Assembly: GCA_037783415.1 (NCBI GenBank)
Contig: JAZGTN010000047.1
Span: 1,054,001-1,118,000, forward strand
Length of the DNA stretch: 64,000 nt
Direction: 5' to 3'
From: Leptasterias polaris
Taxonomy: Eukaryota > Echinodermata > Asteroidea > Forcipulatida > Asteriidae
The position numbers and the translations under genes are program-made. The notes under the pieces were generated by a model. It was not told the origin of the DNA. It made no database searches and saw only the letters and a program-made list of their open reading frames with translations. Shown here piece by piece: positions 48,227 through 57,200 of this stretch; the first letter of the stretch is position 1, and every line of letters starts with the position of its first letter.

Positions 48227-49063
48227 TATTCAGTGTGGACACGCTGATGGGTGACCAGAGATTTTTTGTATAGATATTTGTTACCACAAAAGTCACAAAC
48301 AAATATGGTTTCTCTCCAGTGTGGACATACTGATGGTCTGTCAGGGAGAATTTATGTGTGAAAGTTTTTCCACATACTGTAAGTCACACACAAATGGTTT
48401 CTCTCCTGAGTGGACACGCTGATGGTCTGTCAAGTATGAGTTCTTGGTGAAGGCTTTTCCACATAAGTCACACACAAATGGTTTCTCTCCTGTGTGGACA
48501 CGCTGATGTTCTGTCAGTGATGATTTGTGTGTGAAAGCTTTTCCACATAAATCACAAACAAATGGTTTCTCTCCTGTGTGGACACGCTGATGTTTTCTCA
48601 GGGATGTTGTGTGTTTAAAGTTTTTCCCACAAATATCACAAACAAATGGTTTCTCTCCTGTGTGGACACGCTGATGTTCTGTTAGTGATGATTTATGCGA
48701 GAAAGCTTTTCCACATAAGTCACAAATGAATGGCTTCTCTCCAGAGTGGATACGCTGATGTTCTGTCAGTGATGATTTCTGTGTGAAAGCTTTTCCACAT
48801 GAGTCACAAACAAATGGTTTCTCTCCAGTGTGTACTCGCTGGTGTCTGGTCAGATAGGCTTTTAAATAGAAAGCTTTTCCACATCGATCACAAACAAATT
48901 GTTTCCCTCCAGTGTGGGCTCGTTGATGATTGGTAAGGGATGATGCTTGTGAGAAAGCTTTTCCACAAAGGTCACAAACAAATGGTTTCTCTCCAGTGTG
49001 GACCAGCTCATGCCGTGTCAGGTTGGTTTTTAAAGAGAAGGCTTGTCCACACATTTCACAAAT
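48227..49063 (-). pseudogene. 3' part of the split polydactyl C2H2 zinc-finger gene
   Basis: Continues the finger array of 54295-57771 on the far side of the retrotransposon. Eight regular C-x2-C-x12-H-x3-H fingers with TGEKP linkers are readable, starting with the SLKTN finger at the insertion edge. A ninth is broken by a 5-bp insertion at about 48377, which shifts the frame into a stop at 48341. A further 2-bp shift occurs near 48305. A last finger-like stretch (CDFCGNK...THQRVH) ends in TAG at 48227-48229, probably the ancestral C-terminus. Cut off from its promoter by the insertion, it has no start of its own; the frame entering from the retrotransposon is accidental. Confidence 0.85.
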
Positions 49064-49278
49064 ATGTGGTTTTATTCGGTTGGATAACTTATAACTAGGG
49101 CGCTCCACGTCGCCATTACGTTAATCACGTGATGGGGTGCGGCATATTCAAATCGGCGTACTGAAGCGTGATCCTATAAGTAGTGCGTTTTAGCATAGTA
49201 AGAATCAGTTCAGGCCGTTCTGCTGATGCGCTGAGTGTTTCTTCTCTGTACGTATTACTAGCTTTTGCTTGCTTGGTT
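49064..49278 (+). repeat. Split direct repeat A1
   Basis: 215 bp, shared with 50010-50224, from ATGTGGTTTTATTCGG to GCTTGCTTGGTT. Forms the left end of the element and carries the promoter. Confidence 0.9.
49175..49210 (+). promoter_or_regulatory. TATA box and initiator in A1
   Basis: TATAAGTAG at 49175-49183 and TCAGTT at 49205-49210. The initiator A (49207) is 32 nt from the first T of the TATA box, the canonical pol II spacing. Transcripts starting here would lack the first 143 bp of A1, which the internal A2 copy can supply. Confidence 0.6.
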
Positions 49279-49281
49279 AAG

Positions 49282-49860
49282 ATGTCATTCAAAGACGACC
49301 AGCCTAATTTTAATTCTGAATTGCTGTTTGACAAGTTTAAGGACTATTTCAATAAAAAGTTTGACAGTATATCTAATATCAACAAACAAGGCGAGGACAG
49401 TGGTTTTAAAGACCTAAAGAATAAGATAGAGGCGAAAGCTCTGAAGAGATCTGGCAACACTGCTCAGTTTGAGTTCTGTGGGCAACTTGAAATAGCACAT
49501 GACAAGATAAAGATTGCTCTTCTCAAGAAAGGGGACATCCAAGAAGCGATTGACGCCATCCAAGAGGCAGAGGATCTAGTCACGGACAGAAAGAGAAAAA
49601 TCAAGATAGCCGACGACAGCAAGGCTGGCTGGGCAACAGTCCAGCATCTGGATAAGGGAGGAGCGGAGCAATCGGCAGAAGAAAGAAAACGAGTTCTGGT
49701 CGCTGAGGAATCTGCACTGAAAGAGATTGAGAGCAAGAAAAGGCAGAGAAGATTCCAGACGGCTCAATCGAGTTCTAAAGATGCTTTTCAAGCTGATCGG
49801 TATCTTTTTCGAGGTAATATTCTTTCCCGTTACCCTAATGAGCTTTGTGTCGGTTCATAA
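49282..49860 (+). CDS. Gag-like ORF1, exon 1 (unspliced form ends at 49860)
   Basis: The ATG at 49282 lies just past A1 in an AAGATGT context; the frame is open upstream but only within A1. About 192 residues, charged and helical, with a long E/K/R-rich segment and a GWATVQHLDKGG motif followed by AEERKRVLVAEE, typical of the Gag of DIRS-type elements. Without splicing the frame ends at TAA 49858-49860, one base before B1. With splicing at 49813/50346 it runs in frame into the CCHC knuckle. Gag should bind and package the RNA, and the knuckle would be its nucleic-acid-binding part. Confidence 0.7.
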   Translation: MSFKDDQPNFNSELLFDKFKDYFNKKFDSISNINKQGEDSGFKDLKNKIEAKALKRSGNTAQFEFCGQLEIAHDKIKIALLKKGDIQEAIDAIQEAEDLVTDRKRKIKIADDSKAGWATVQHLDKGGAEQSAEERKRVLVAEESALKEIESKKRQRRFQTAQSSSKDAFQADRYLFRGNILSRYPNELCVGS

Positions 49861-50009
49861 ATCGATCTAGCACCGGCACATTCCCATGCTTTAATAAACC
49901 TGAAGAAACTTAAATTGTCTGTATTCTTTATAGTGTGTTTATTGTTATTGGTTGTCCAATAGAGTTAAACTGTTTTTCATGCGTATGAGCGTAGCGAAGT
50001 AGCATGAAA
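49861..50009 (+). repeat. Split direct repeat B1
   Basis: 149 bp, ATCGATCTAGCACCGG to GTAGCATGAAA, same as 54131-54279. Directly abuts A2, forming the circle-junction sequence inside the element. Confidence 0.9.
49893..49898 (+). terminator. AATAAA polyadenylation signal in B1
   Basis: Lies inside the candidate intron, about 33 nt after the unspliced gag stop. Use of this site would give a short gag-only mRNA. Confidence 0.5.
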
Positions 50010-50224
50010 ATGTGGTTTTATTCGGTTGGATAACTTATAACTAGGGCGCTCCACGTCGCCATTACGTTAATCACGTGATGGGGTGCGGCATATTCAAATC
50101 GGCGTACTGAAGCGTGATCCTATAAGTAGTGCGTTTTAGCATAGTAAGAATCAGTTCAGGCCGTTCTGCTGATGCGCTGAGTGTTTCTTCTCTGTACGTA
50201 TTACTAGCTTTTGCTTGCTTGGTT
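50010..50224 (+). repeat. Split direct repeat A2
   Basis: 215 bp copy of A1, starting with ATGTGG right after B1. Confidence 0.9.
50121..50156 (+). promoter_or_regulatory. TATA box and initiator in A2
   Basis: Same TATAAGTAG and TCAGTT spacing as in A1. Could drive a pol-only transcript from inside the element, if active. Confidence 0.45.
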
Positions 50225-50345
50225 TCACTTAAGTTTTTTTCACAAGATACTTTTAAATCTCAGAAGTTTTTTGTTTGGTTGGTTTTTCTCTCTGTTGTCT
50301 TCTGCTGTTTTTCTATATTTTTTATTTTGTAATGAATACCAATAG

Positions 50346-50635
50346 GCATGCCAACTACTGACATATGCTACAACTGCAGACAACCCGGTCACTGGTCAAG
50401 AGAGTGCCCATATAGCATTGACACCATGTACTCCAGGGTCAAGCCAAGGGCTAGATCAGCACCATCTATTGGGTACACCAATTTCAACAATAGAGTCACC
50501 CCATGGCAAGTGCCTTTCTCACAGCGTACAGCAGCCATCACCCTCCCGAGCACAATGGCCAGTTTCCCATCAATCAATCCAGCCACCAATGCAACCTCTA
50601 CAGGCATCGCTGCAGGATCCTCCACTTTGCCTTAA
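50346..50635 (+). CDS. Gag exon 2 with CCHC zinc knuckle
   Basis: Reads CYNCRQPGHWSREC (C-x2-C-x4-H-x4-C) within the first 25 codons, then about 70 residues rich in Ser, Thr, Pro and Ala. Ends in TAA at 50633-50635. ATG at 50348 is the third base onward of the exon, so the knuckle could be made alone from A2 transcripts. The pol frame overlaps its 3' two thirds in the +1 frame. Confidence 0.65.
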
Positions 50636-51611
50636 GTTCTCAAATCTTGAGCAAAAGTTCGGTGATGTGCTAAAGGTACAGTGTGGATATGAGTCATGTG
50701 AGACGAACGATCTAAAATCTGATAATCAGTCGGTCAAAGGGAGATTAAAACACCACTCTAGTTTTTGGATTAATATTGGCACTTCACCAATGATTATGTC
50801 AGTAATAAATGAAGGATACAGAATTCCTTTTATTGAGAACCCACCTCCCATGCATCATCGTAACAACAATTCGGCTATAAATGAGCATTTGTTTGTAACT
50901 AAATCAATTCAAGAATTGCTTAGTTCCAAAAGGATTTATGAAATGTCAGGTCCTTCTTACGTGGTGAGTCCCCTGTCAGTAGCTTATCAAGTATCTGGAG
51001 AAAAGAGGTTGATTTTGGATTTGAGCAGATTGAACAAACTCGTACAAAAGACAAAATTCAAGCTGGAAGACTGGAAAATTGGTTTGCAGTATATTTCAGA
51101 AAATGCACTTCTATTTTCTTTTGATTTGAAGTCAGGTTACCACCATATTGACATTTCAGCGGAAGATCAAAAAATTTTGGATTTTTCCTGGCAGTTCAAA
51201 GGTCGTGTTTGTTATTTTGAGTTTACTGTTCTTCCTTTTGGGCTTTCTTCTGCTCCTCTTCTTTTTACCAAAATGTTAAAACCTCTAGTCACTCATTGGA
51301 GAGATTCAGGTATACTCATTGCGTTATATTTAGACGACGGTTTTTGTGTCATTCCCAGTTCGGAAGCCAACGACAAATCCCACGAAATTATAGCAAAAGA
51401 GATTTCCAAGCATGTAAGGCTTGATTTGTTAAGAGCAGGTTTTGTTTATAACATAGAGAAGAGCAAGTGGACTCCAACCCATTGCATTGAATGGTTAGGC
51501 ATGATTTGGGACACACGGGGTGGTACTTTGAAAGTGCGCCAAAAACGTATAGAAAAAATATTACAGACAATATCTGAAATAGAACGGTGTTCTTTTTTTG
51601 TCAGTGCGTAA
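50418..51611 (+). CDS. Reverse transcriptase part of pol
   Basis: An open frame of 397 codons whose first codon (TTG) is only the frame limit; no ATG precedes the RT core at a sensible place, so the start is unknown. RT motifs are in order: KRLILDLSRLNK, LLFSFDLKSGYHHI, VLPFGLSSAPLLFTK, and the catalytic YLDD (51327-51338). A connection segment with WLGMIWD follows. The enzyme would copy the element's RNA into DNA. The frame breaks at a T7 run (51592-51598), where the downstream RNase H frame takes over one base out of register. Confidence 0.85.
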   Translation: MTPCTPGSSQGLDQHHLLGTPISTIESPHGKCLSHSVQQPSPSRAQWPVSHQSIQPPMQPLQASLQDPPLCLKFSNLEQKFGDVLKVQCGYESCETNDLKSDNQSVKGRLKHHSSFWINIGTSPMIMSVINEGYRIPFIENPPPMHHRNNNSAINEHLFVTKSIQELLSSKRIYEMSGPSYVVSPLSVAYQVSGEKRLILDLSRLNKLVQKTKFKLEDWKIGLQYISENALLFSFDLKSGYHHIDISAEDQKILDFSWQFKGRVCYFEFTVLPFGLSSAPLLFTKMLKPLVTHWRDSGILIALYLDDGFCVIPSSEANDKSHEIIAKEISKHVRLDLLRAGFVYNIEKSKWTPTHCIEWLGMIWDTRGGTLKVRQKRIEKILQTISEIERCSFFVSA

Positions 51612-52284
51612 GTTGCAATCTTTCGTTGGCCAAATTATTTCTCTAGGTCCAGTTTGTGGAAATTTAACTAGGCTGATGACCAGGCACTGTCAAGTTAAAA
51701 TTGCCCAAGCTGATGACTTAGTTAAAGTTGTCTGCTTAGGGCACTCTTGTTTGGAAGAAATCCAATTTTGGAAACAAAATGTTTCTTCTCAAAATGTTCG
51801 GAGATTATTTATACACAGGGAGGTGAACAAGATTGCTTGTTGTGATGCAAGCGCTTTTGGCTCAGGTGCTATCATTTGTAATGATGTGCACACAGCACAT
51901 AAACTCTGGTCAAAAGCTGAGGCAAGCCAAAGTTCCACATGGAGGGAATTAAGCACAATTCATTTTGCTCTGATCTCCTTTTTACCGTTAGTTTCAAACT
52001 CTGATCTGAAAGTCTTTACAGACAGTCAAAGTGCAGCTCGAATTGTAGAGGTTGGCAGTATGGTTAAAGGGTTGCAGGAAATAGCCTTTGATATATTCAA
52101 AATATGTGTGCAGAATAATATCAAATTAGAAGTTGATTGGATACCAAGATCAGAAAATGATCAGGCAGATTTCATTAGTAGGTTAGTTGACACGGATGAC
52201 TGGAAGATTTCCAAACAGTTTTTTAGTGAGCTAAATGATCTTTGGGGCCCTTTTCAGTGTGGATTGTTTTGCTTGTTTTTATAA
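51602..52284 (+). CDS. RNase H part of pol
   Basis: Continues RT in a shifted frame with VRKLQSFVGQIISLGPV. Catalytic acids are visible: D at 51844 (CCDASAFGSG), E at 51946 (WRELS), D at 52021 (TDSQSAARI) and D at 52168 (NDQADFISR), the DEDD set of retroelement RNase H. It would degrade template RNA in the hybrid. A second frame break falls near 52250-52256, within the WGPF stretch. Confidence 0.82.
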
Positions 52285-52607
52285 CAAACAACTTGATCGT
52301 TTTTTCTCAAGATTTTGGAATCCCGGTACTTCTGGCGTGGACGCATTTGCGCAAAGTTGGTCAGGAGAAAACTGTTTGCTGGTCCCACCAGTAGTATTAA
52401 TACCCAGTGTACTAAATCATCTACATCTCTGTAAAAGTAAAGGAACACTAGTTTTCCCTTGGTGGCCATCTTCAGTTTTCTGGCCAGTTTTATGGTCTAT
52501 TTTCAGACCTTGGATTAAAGGTTTGGTTTCTGCCGTAGGTGCGGTAGTTTTGCAACAGGGAAGAAATAAAAATTCTCTGCTAGGTTCCCCAGTTTTCAAA
52601 GGTGTAG
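52257..52607 (+). CDS. C-terminal pol domain of DIRS/Ngaro type
   Basis: After the frame shift it reads SVDCFACFYNK, RFFSRFWNPGTSGVDAF, SGENCLLVPPV and LVFPWWPSSVFWPVL. This conserved block follows RNase H in tyrosine-recombinase retroelements (from memory). In DIRS1 a methyltransferase-like domain lies in this area; I see no firm methyltransferase motif. The frame ends at 52639 if unspliced. A phase-0 donor at 52608 would connect it to the recombinase. Confidence 0.65.
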
Positions 52608-52697
52608 TATGTGCTGTTAACATTGATTGCTCAAAATGAATGTTTGCCATTCTAATGCTGTGTTCTTTATTTTTATCATTTTGTCTTATTTAAATAG
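52608..52697 (+). other. Candidate 90-bp intron between pol and recombinase
   Basis: Donor GTA|GTATGT, T-rich tract from about 52660, acceptor TTTAAATAG|ATC. Both sides are phase 0, so splicing would fuse the pol frame to the recombinase frame and remove in-frame stops, including the TAG of the acceptor itself. Confidence 0.45.
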
Positions 52698-53713
52698 ATC
52701 ATTTATGCACAACGCTTTTGGGCAGATTTTCCCAGCAGTCTAGAAGAGTTCAAGAAACGTATTTTCAGCGATGCATTACTAGCTAAGGCTGATGGCACTT
52801 TAAATAGCTATTTATATAAATGCAGAGCATTTTTTACTTGGCTTACAGAATGTGGTTTTAGTATTAATCTACCCATTCAGGATGAGATTATAGCAGCTTT
52901 TTTAGTCAGCAAGCAGTCCAAAGCAAATTCGGATAGTATTATTTCTACTTCGGCTGCTATTAAATGGCTACATTCCCTAATAAATGCCAAACCAAATCCA
53001 GTTGACTCACCAATAGTTCAACAAATTATATTAAGCGGTAGAAAGAATCTCCATAAACCACCTATACAAAAACAACCGATTTCTTTTGTCCAAGTGAAAA
53101 GCATCATAGATAAATTTGGATCTCCTAATAACAACTTGATGGAATTTCGTACAGCTTGTTATTTTTCTTTGAATTTTGCACTGCTTTTCAGACACGATGA
53201 GATGGCGCAGCTAAAAGCTTGCCATATTTCTGAGCTATCGGAAGGAAACGGTCTTAGTATTTTTATTCCTCGATCTAAAACAGACATTTTCAGAGACGGA
53301 AGTACGGCTTTTGTCTCTGACACTGGCAACAAATATTCTCCAGTATTCATTCTAAAACAGTATTTGCAGAGATGTGGCATAGTTATGGGACAAGATGCTT
53401 TCATATTCACAGCACTGTCTTACCATTCCAGTACAAAGGAATATTCACCCATGCTCAACAAATCGCTAAGCTATATAGCAGATGTAGGGAGTTGTTTTTA
53501 GAGGCACTTGAAGTTATAGGTGTAAAAAATCCCAAATTGTATGGACTTCATAGTTTAAGATCTGGAGGAGCTTCGCACCTCGCCAACAAAGGTGTTTCGG
53601 AAGAACTTATTATGCAACACGGTAGATGGAAAACAGTTACAGCCAAAAACCGTTATGTTAAACGGGAAGTAAAAATCGGGCTCAATGTCTCCTCTATATT
53701 GAATACAGATTAA
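52698..53713 (+). CDS. Tyrosine recombinase
   Basis: The first part (52698 to about 53100) is a helical core-binding domain starting IIYAQRFWADFPSSLEEF. The catalytic domain follows: R at 53190 (LLFRHDEMAQL), H-x-x-R at 53549-53560 (HSLRSGGASH), H at 53618 (HGRW) and the nucleophile Y at 53654 (NRYVKRE). This would integrate a circular DNA copy without target duplication. One frame change occurs between about 53430 and 53480 (the first frame stops at 53501), so this copy needs a shift to be full length. It ends in TAA at 53711-53713. Confidence 0.85.
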
Positions 53714-54130
53714 TGGTTCAATTAATATTATAATGTGAAAAGTGTAGTTTATTTTCGATAATGGTAAACATCTATAGGCGATTCATGATACAATTAATTT
53801 GTTTTTCATTAATGTATTTAAGCAATGGAGGAGTACAAAAAGTGTAACGAAGAAGTTATTTGAATTCGAATAATGATGTATTTATTGTAATTGTTTTAAT
53901 TTCAGAAATTGAGACATTCCGGGATATCCCGAAGGTTCTTTTTAATTGAGTTGGATTTTGATTAAAAGACAGGGCGATGTATTCCCGGGAGATACCCGAA
54001 GGGCTAAAAGAGCCGGGATTCAAATTTTTGAATCGAATGTGGAAAGAATGATTTAAAATACCATTAATTTTTAACAGTCTAATCTGCAATACTAACTTTA
54101 TACGATATAAAACCAATCTGTAATACACTC
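53714..54130. other. Untranslated segment between recombinase and B2
   Basis: AT-rich, no gene. Holds small palindromes (GGGATATCCC near 53921, CCCGGG near 53983) and an 18-nt inverted repeat GATTCAAATTTTTGAATC at 54017-54034. Confidence 0.5.
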
Positions 54131-54279
54131 ATCGATCTAGCACCGGCACATTCCCATGCTTTAATAAACCTGAAGAAACTTAAATTGTCTGTATTCTTTA
54201 TAGTGTGTTTATTGTTATTGGTTGTCCAATAGAGTTAAACTGTTTTTCATGCGTATGAGCGTAGCGAAGTAGCATGAAA
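54131..54279 (+). repeat. Split direct repeat B2 (right end of element)
   Basis: 149 bp copy of B1, ending GTAGCATGAAA directly before zinc-finger coding sequence. Confidence 0.9.
54163..54168 (+). terminator. AATAAA polyadenylation signal in B2
   Basis: Likely end of the full-length transcript. RNA ending here would lack the last part of B2, which B1 can supply. Confidence 0.55.
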
Positions 54280-54294
54280 GAATGGTTTCTCTCC

Positions 54295-57200
54295 TCAGTG
54301 GACACGCAGATGGTCTGTCAGGTATGATTTCCTGGTGAAGGCTTTTCCACAAGAGTCGCAAACAAATGGTTTCTCTCCTGAGTGGACACGCTGATGTTCT
54401 GTCAGTGATGATTTATGTGCAAAAGTTTTTCCACATAAGTCACAAACAAATGGTTTCTCTCCAGTGTGGACATACTGATGGTCTGTCAGGGAGAATTTAT
54501 GTGTGAAAGTTTTTCCACATAAGTCACACACAAATGGTTTCTCTCCTGTGTGGACACGCTGATGTTCTGTCAGTGATGATTTGTGTGTGAAAGCTTTTCC
54601 ACATAAATCACAAACAAATGGTTTCTCTCCTGTGTGGACACGCTGATGTTTTCTCAGGGATGTTGTGTGTTTAAAGTTTTTCCCACAAATATCACACACA
54701 AATGGTTTCTCTCCTGTGTGGACACGCTGATGTTCTGTCAGTGATGATTTGTGTGTGAAAGCTTTTCCACATAAGTCACAAACAAATGGTTTCTCTCCTG
54801 TGTGGACACGCTGATGTTTTGTTAGTGATGATTTATGCGAGAAAGCTTTTCCACATAAGTCACAAATGAATGGCTTCTCTCCAGAGTGGATACGCTGATG
54901 TTCTGTCAGTGGTGATTTCTGTGTGAAAGCTTTTCCACATAAGTCACAAACAAATGGTTTCTCTCCTGTGTGGACACGCTGATGTTCTGTTAGTGATGAT
55001 TTATGCGAGAAAGCTTTTCCACATAAGTCACAAATGAATGGCTTCTCTCCTGTGTGGACACGCTGATGTTTTCTCAGGGATGTTGTGTGTTTAAAGTTTT
55101 TCCCACAAATATCACAAACAAATGGTTTCTCTCCTGAGTGGACACTCTGATGGTCTGTCAGGTATGAATTCCTGGTGAAGGCTTTTCCACAAGAGTCGCA
55201 AACAAATGGTTTCTCTCCTGTGTGAACACGCTTATGTTTTCTCAGGGATGATGTGTGTTTAAAGTTTTTCCCACAAATATCACAAACAAATGGTTTCTCA
55301 TCTGTGTGGACACGCCGATGTTCTGTCAGTGATGATTTCTGTGTGAAAGCTTTTCCACATAAATCACAAACAAATGGTTTCTCTCCTGTGTGGACACACT
55401 GATGGGCTGTCAGGTGTGAGTTCCTGCTGAAGGCCTTTCCACAAGAGTCACAAACAAATGGTTTTTCTCCTGTGTGGACACGCTGATGTTTTGTCAGTGA
55501 TGATTTGTGTGTGAAAGCTTTTCCACATAAATCACACACAAATGGTTTCTCTCCTGTGTGAACATGCTTATGTTCTGTCAGTGATGATTTGTGTGTGAAA
55601 GCTTTTCCACATAAATCACACACAAATGGTTTCTCTCCTGTGTGAACATGCTTATGTTCTGTTAGTGATGATTTATGCGAGAAAGCTTTTCCACATAAGT
55701 CACAAATGAATGGCTTCTCTCCAGAGTGGATACGCTGATGTTCTGTCAGTGATGATTTCTGTGTGAAAGCTTTTCCACATGAGTCACAAACAAATGGTCT
55801 CTCTCCAGTGTGTACCCGCTGGTGTCTGGTCAGATAGGCTTTTAAATAGAAAGCTTTTCCACATCGATCACAAACAAATTGTTTCCCTCCAGTGTGGGCT
55901 CGTTGATGATTGGTAAGGGATGATGCTTGTGAGAAAGCTTTTCCACAAAGGTCACAAACAAATGGTTTCTCTCCAGTGTGGACCAGCTCATGCCGTGTCA
56001 GGTTGGTTTTTAAAGAGAAGGCTTGTCCACACATTTCACAAATGAATGGTTTCTCTCCTGAGTGGACACGCAGATGGTCTGTCAGGTATGATTTCCTGGT
56101 GAAGGCTTTTCCACAAGAGTCGCAAACAAATGGTTTCTCTCCTGAGTGGACACGCTGATGTTCTGTCAGTGATGATTTATGTGCAAAAGCTTTTCCACAT
56201 AAGTCACAAACAAATGGTTTCTCTCCAGTGTGGACCAGCTCATGCCGTGTCAGGTTGGTTTTTAAAGAGAAGGCTTGTCCACACATTTCACAAATGAATG
56301 GCTTCTCTCCAGTGTGGACCAGCTGATGCCGTGTCATGCTTTTTTTACGCAAAAAAGTTTTTCCACATAAGTCACAAACAAATGGTTTCTCTCCAGTGTG
56401 GACATACTGATGGTCTGTCAGGGAGAATTTATGTGTGAAAGTTTTTCCACATAAGTCACACACAAATGGTTTCTCTCCTGTGTGGACACGCTGATGTTCT
56501 GTTAGTGATGATTTATGCGAGAAAGCTTTTCCACATAAATCACAAATGAATGGCTTCTCTCCAGAGTGGATACGCTGATGTTCTGTCAGTGATGATTTCT
56601 GTGTGAAAGCTTTTCCACATAAGTCACAAACAAATGGTTTCTCTCCTGTGTGGACACGCTGATGTTCTGTTAGTGATGATTTATGCGAGAAAGCTTTTCC
56701 ACATAAATCACACACAAATGGTTTCTCTCCTGAGTGGACACTCTGATGGTCTGTCAGGTATGAATTCCTGGTGAAGGCTTTTCCACAAGAGTCGCAAACA
56801 AATGGTTTCTCTCCTGTGTGAACACGCTTATGTTTTCTCAGGGATGATGTGTGTTTAAAGTTTTTCCCACAAATATCACAAACAAATGGTTTCTCATCTG
56901 TGTGGACACGCCGATGTTCTGTCAGTGATGATTTCTGTGTGAAAGCTTTTCCACATAAATCACAAACAAATGGTTTCTCTCCTGTGTGGACACACTGATG
57001 GGCTGTCAGGTGTGAGTTCCTGCTGAAGGCCTTTCCACAAGAGTCACAAACAAATGGTTTTTCTCCTGTGTGGACACGCTGATGTTTTGTCAGTGATGAT
57101 TTGTGTGTGAAAGCTTTTCCACATAAATCACACACAAATGGTTTCTCTCCTGTGTGAACATGCTTATGTTCTGTCAGTGATGATTTGTGTGTGAAAGCTT

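Larger units (their letters stand above)
49814..50345 (+). other. Candidate 532-bp intron enclosing B1-A2
   Basis: Donor CGAG|GTAATA. Acceptor ...AATACCAATAG|GC after a long pyrimidine-rich stretch (about 50265-50325). Joining the exons keeps the gag frame (CGA G|GC ATG CCA) and leads straight into CYNCRQPGHWSREC. The intron contains the end of unspliced gag, all of B1, all of A2 and the A2 promoter. Confidence 0.6.
49064..54279 (+). mobile_element. Tyrosine-recombinase retrotransposon (DIRS order) with split direct repeats
   Basis: 5216 bp with architecture A1 (49064-49278), gag, B1 (49861-50009), A2 (50010-50224), zinc knuckle, RT, RNase H, tyrosine recombinase, B2 (54131-54279). A1/A2 and B1/B2 pairs are near identical. 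The recombinase replaces an integrase, and there is no target duplication: flanks CACAAAT and GAATGG join into an unbroken zinc-finger reading frame. PAT- and Ngaro-like elements are known for split repeats, but there B1-A2 usually lies after the ORFs; here it lies between gag and pol. Several frame breaks in pol and the recombinase suggest a dead or dying copy, unless they are homopolymer errors. Confidence 0.88.

Noticed and set aside
50129..50332. 67-codon plus-strand frame in A2
   Set aside because: It begins at a GTG in the A repeat upstream of the predicted transcription start and ends inside the candidate intron; the similar start at 49183 in A1 is likewise not the real gag start.
53856..54128. 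90-codon minus-strand frame in the retrotransposon's untranslated segment
   Set aside because: AT-driven frame antisense to the element and without recognisable motifs.
49064..54279. Two tandem deletion derivatives (A-gag-B and A-pol-B) instead of one element
   Set aside because: Both deletions would need to end inside the same intron while leaving in-frame splice sites, and the B1-A2 abutment is what a split-repeat element requires. Kept as the main alternative, not excluded.
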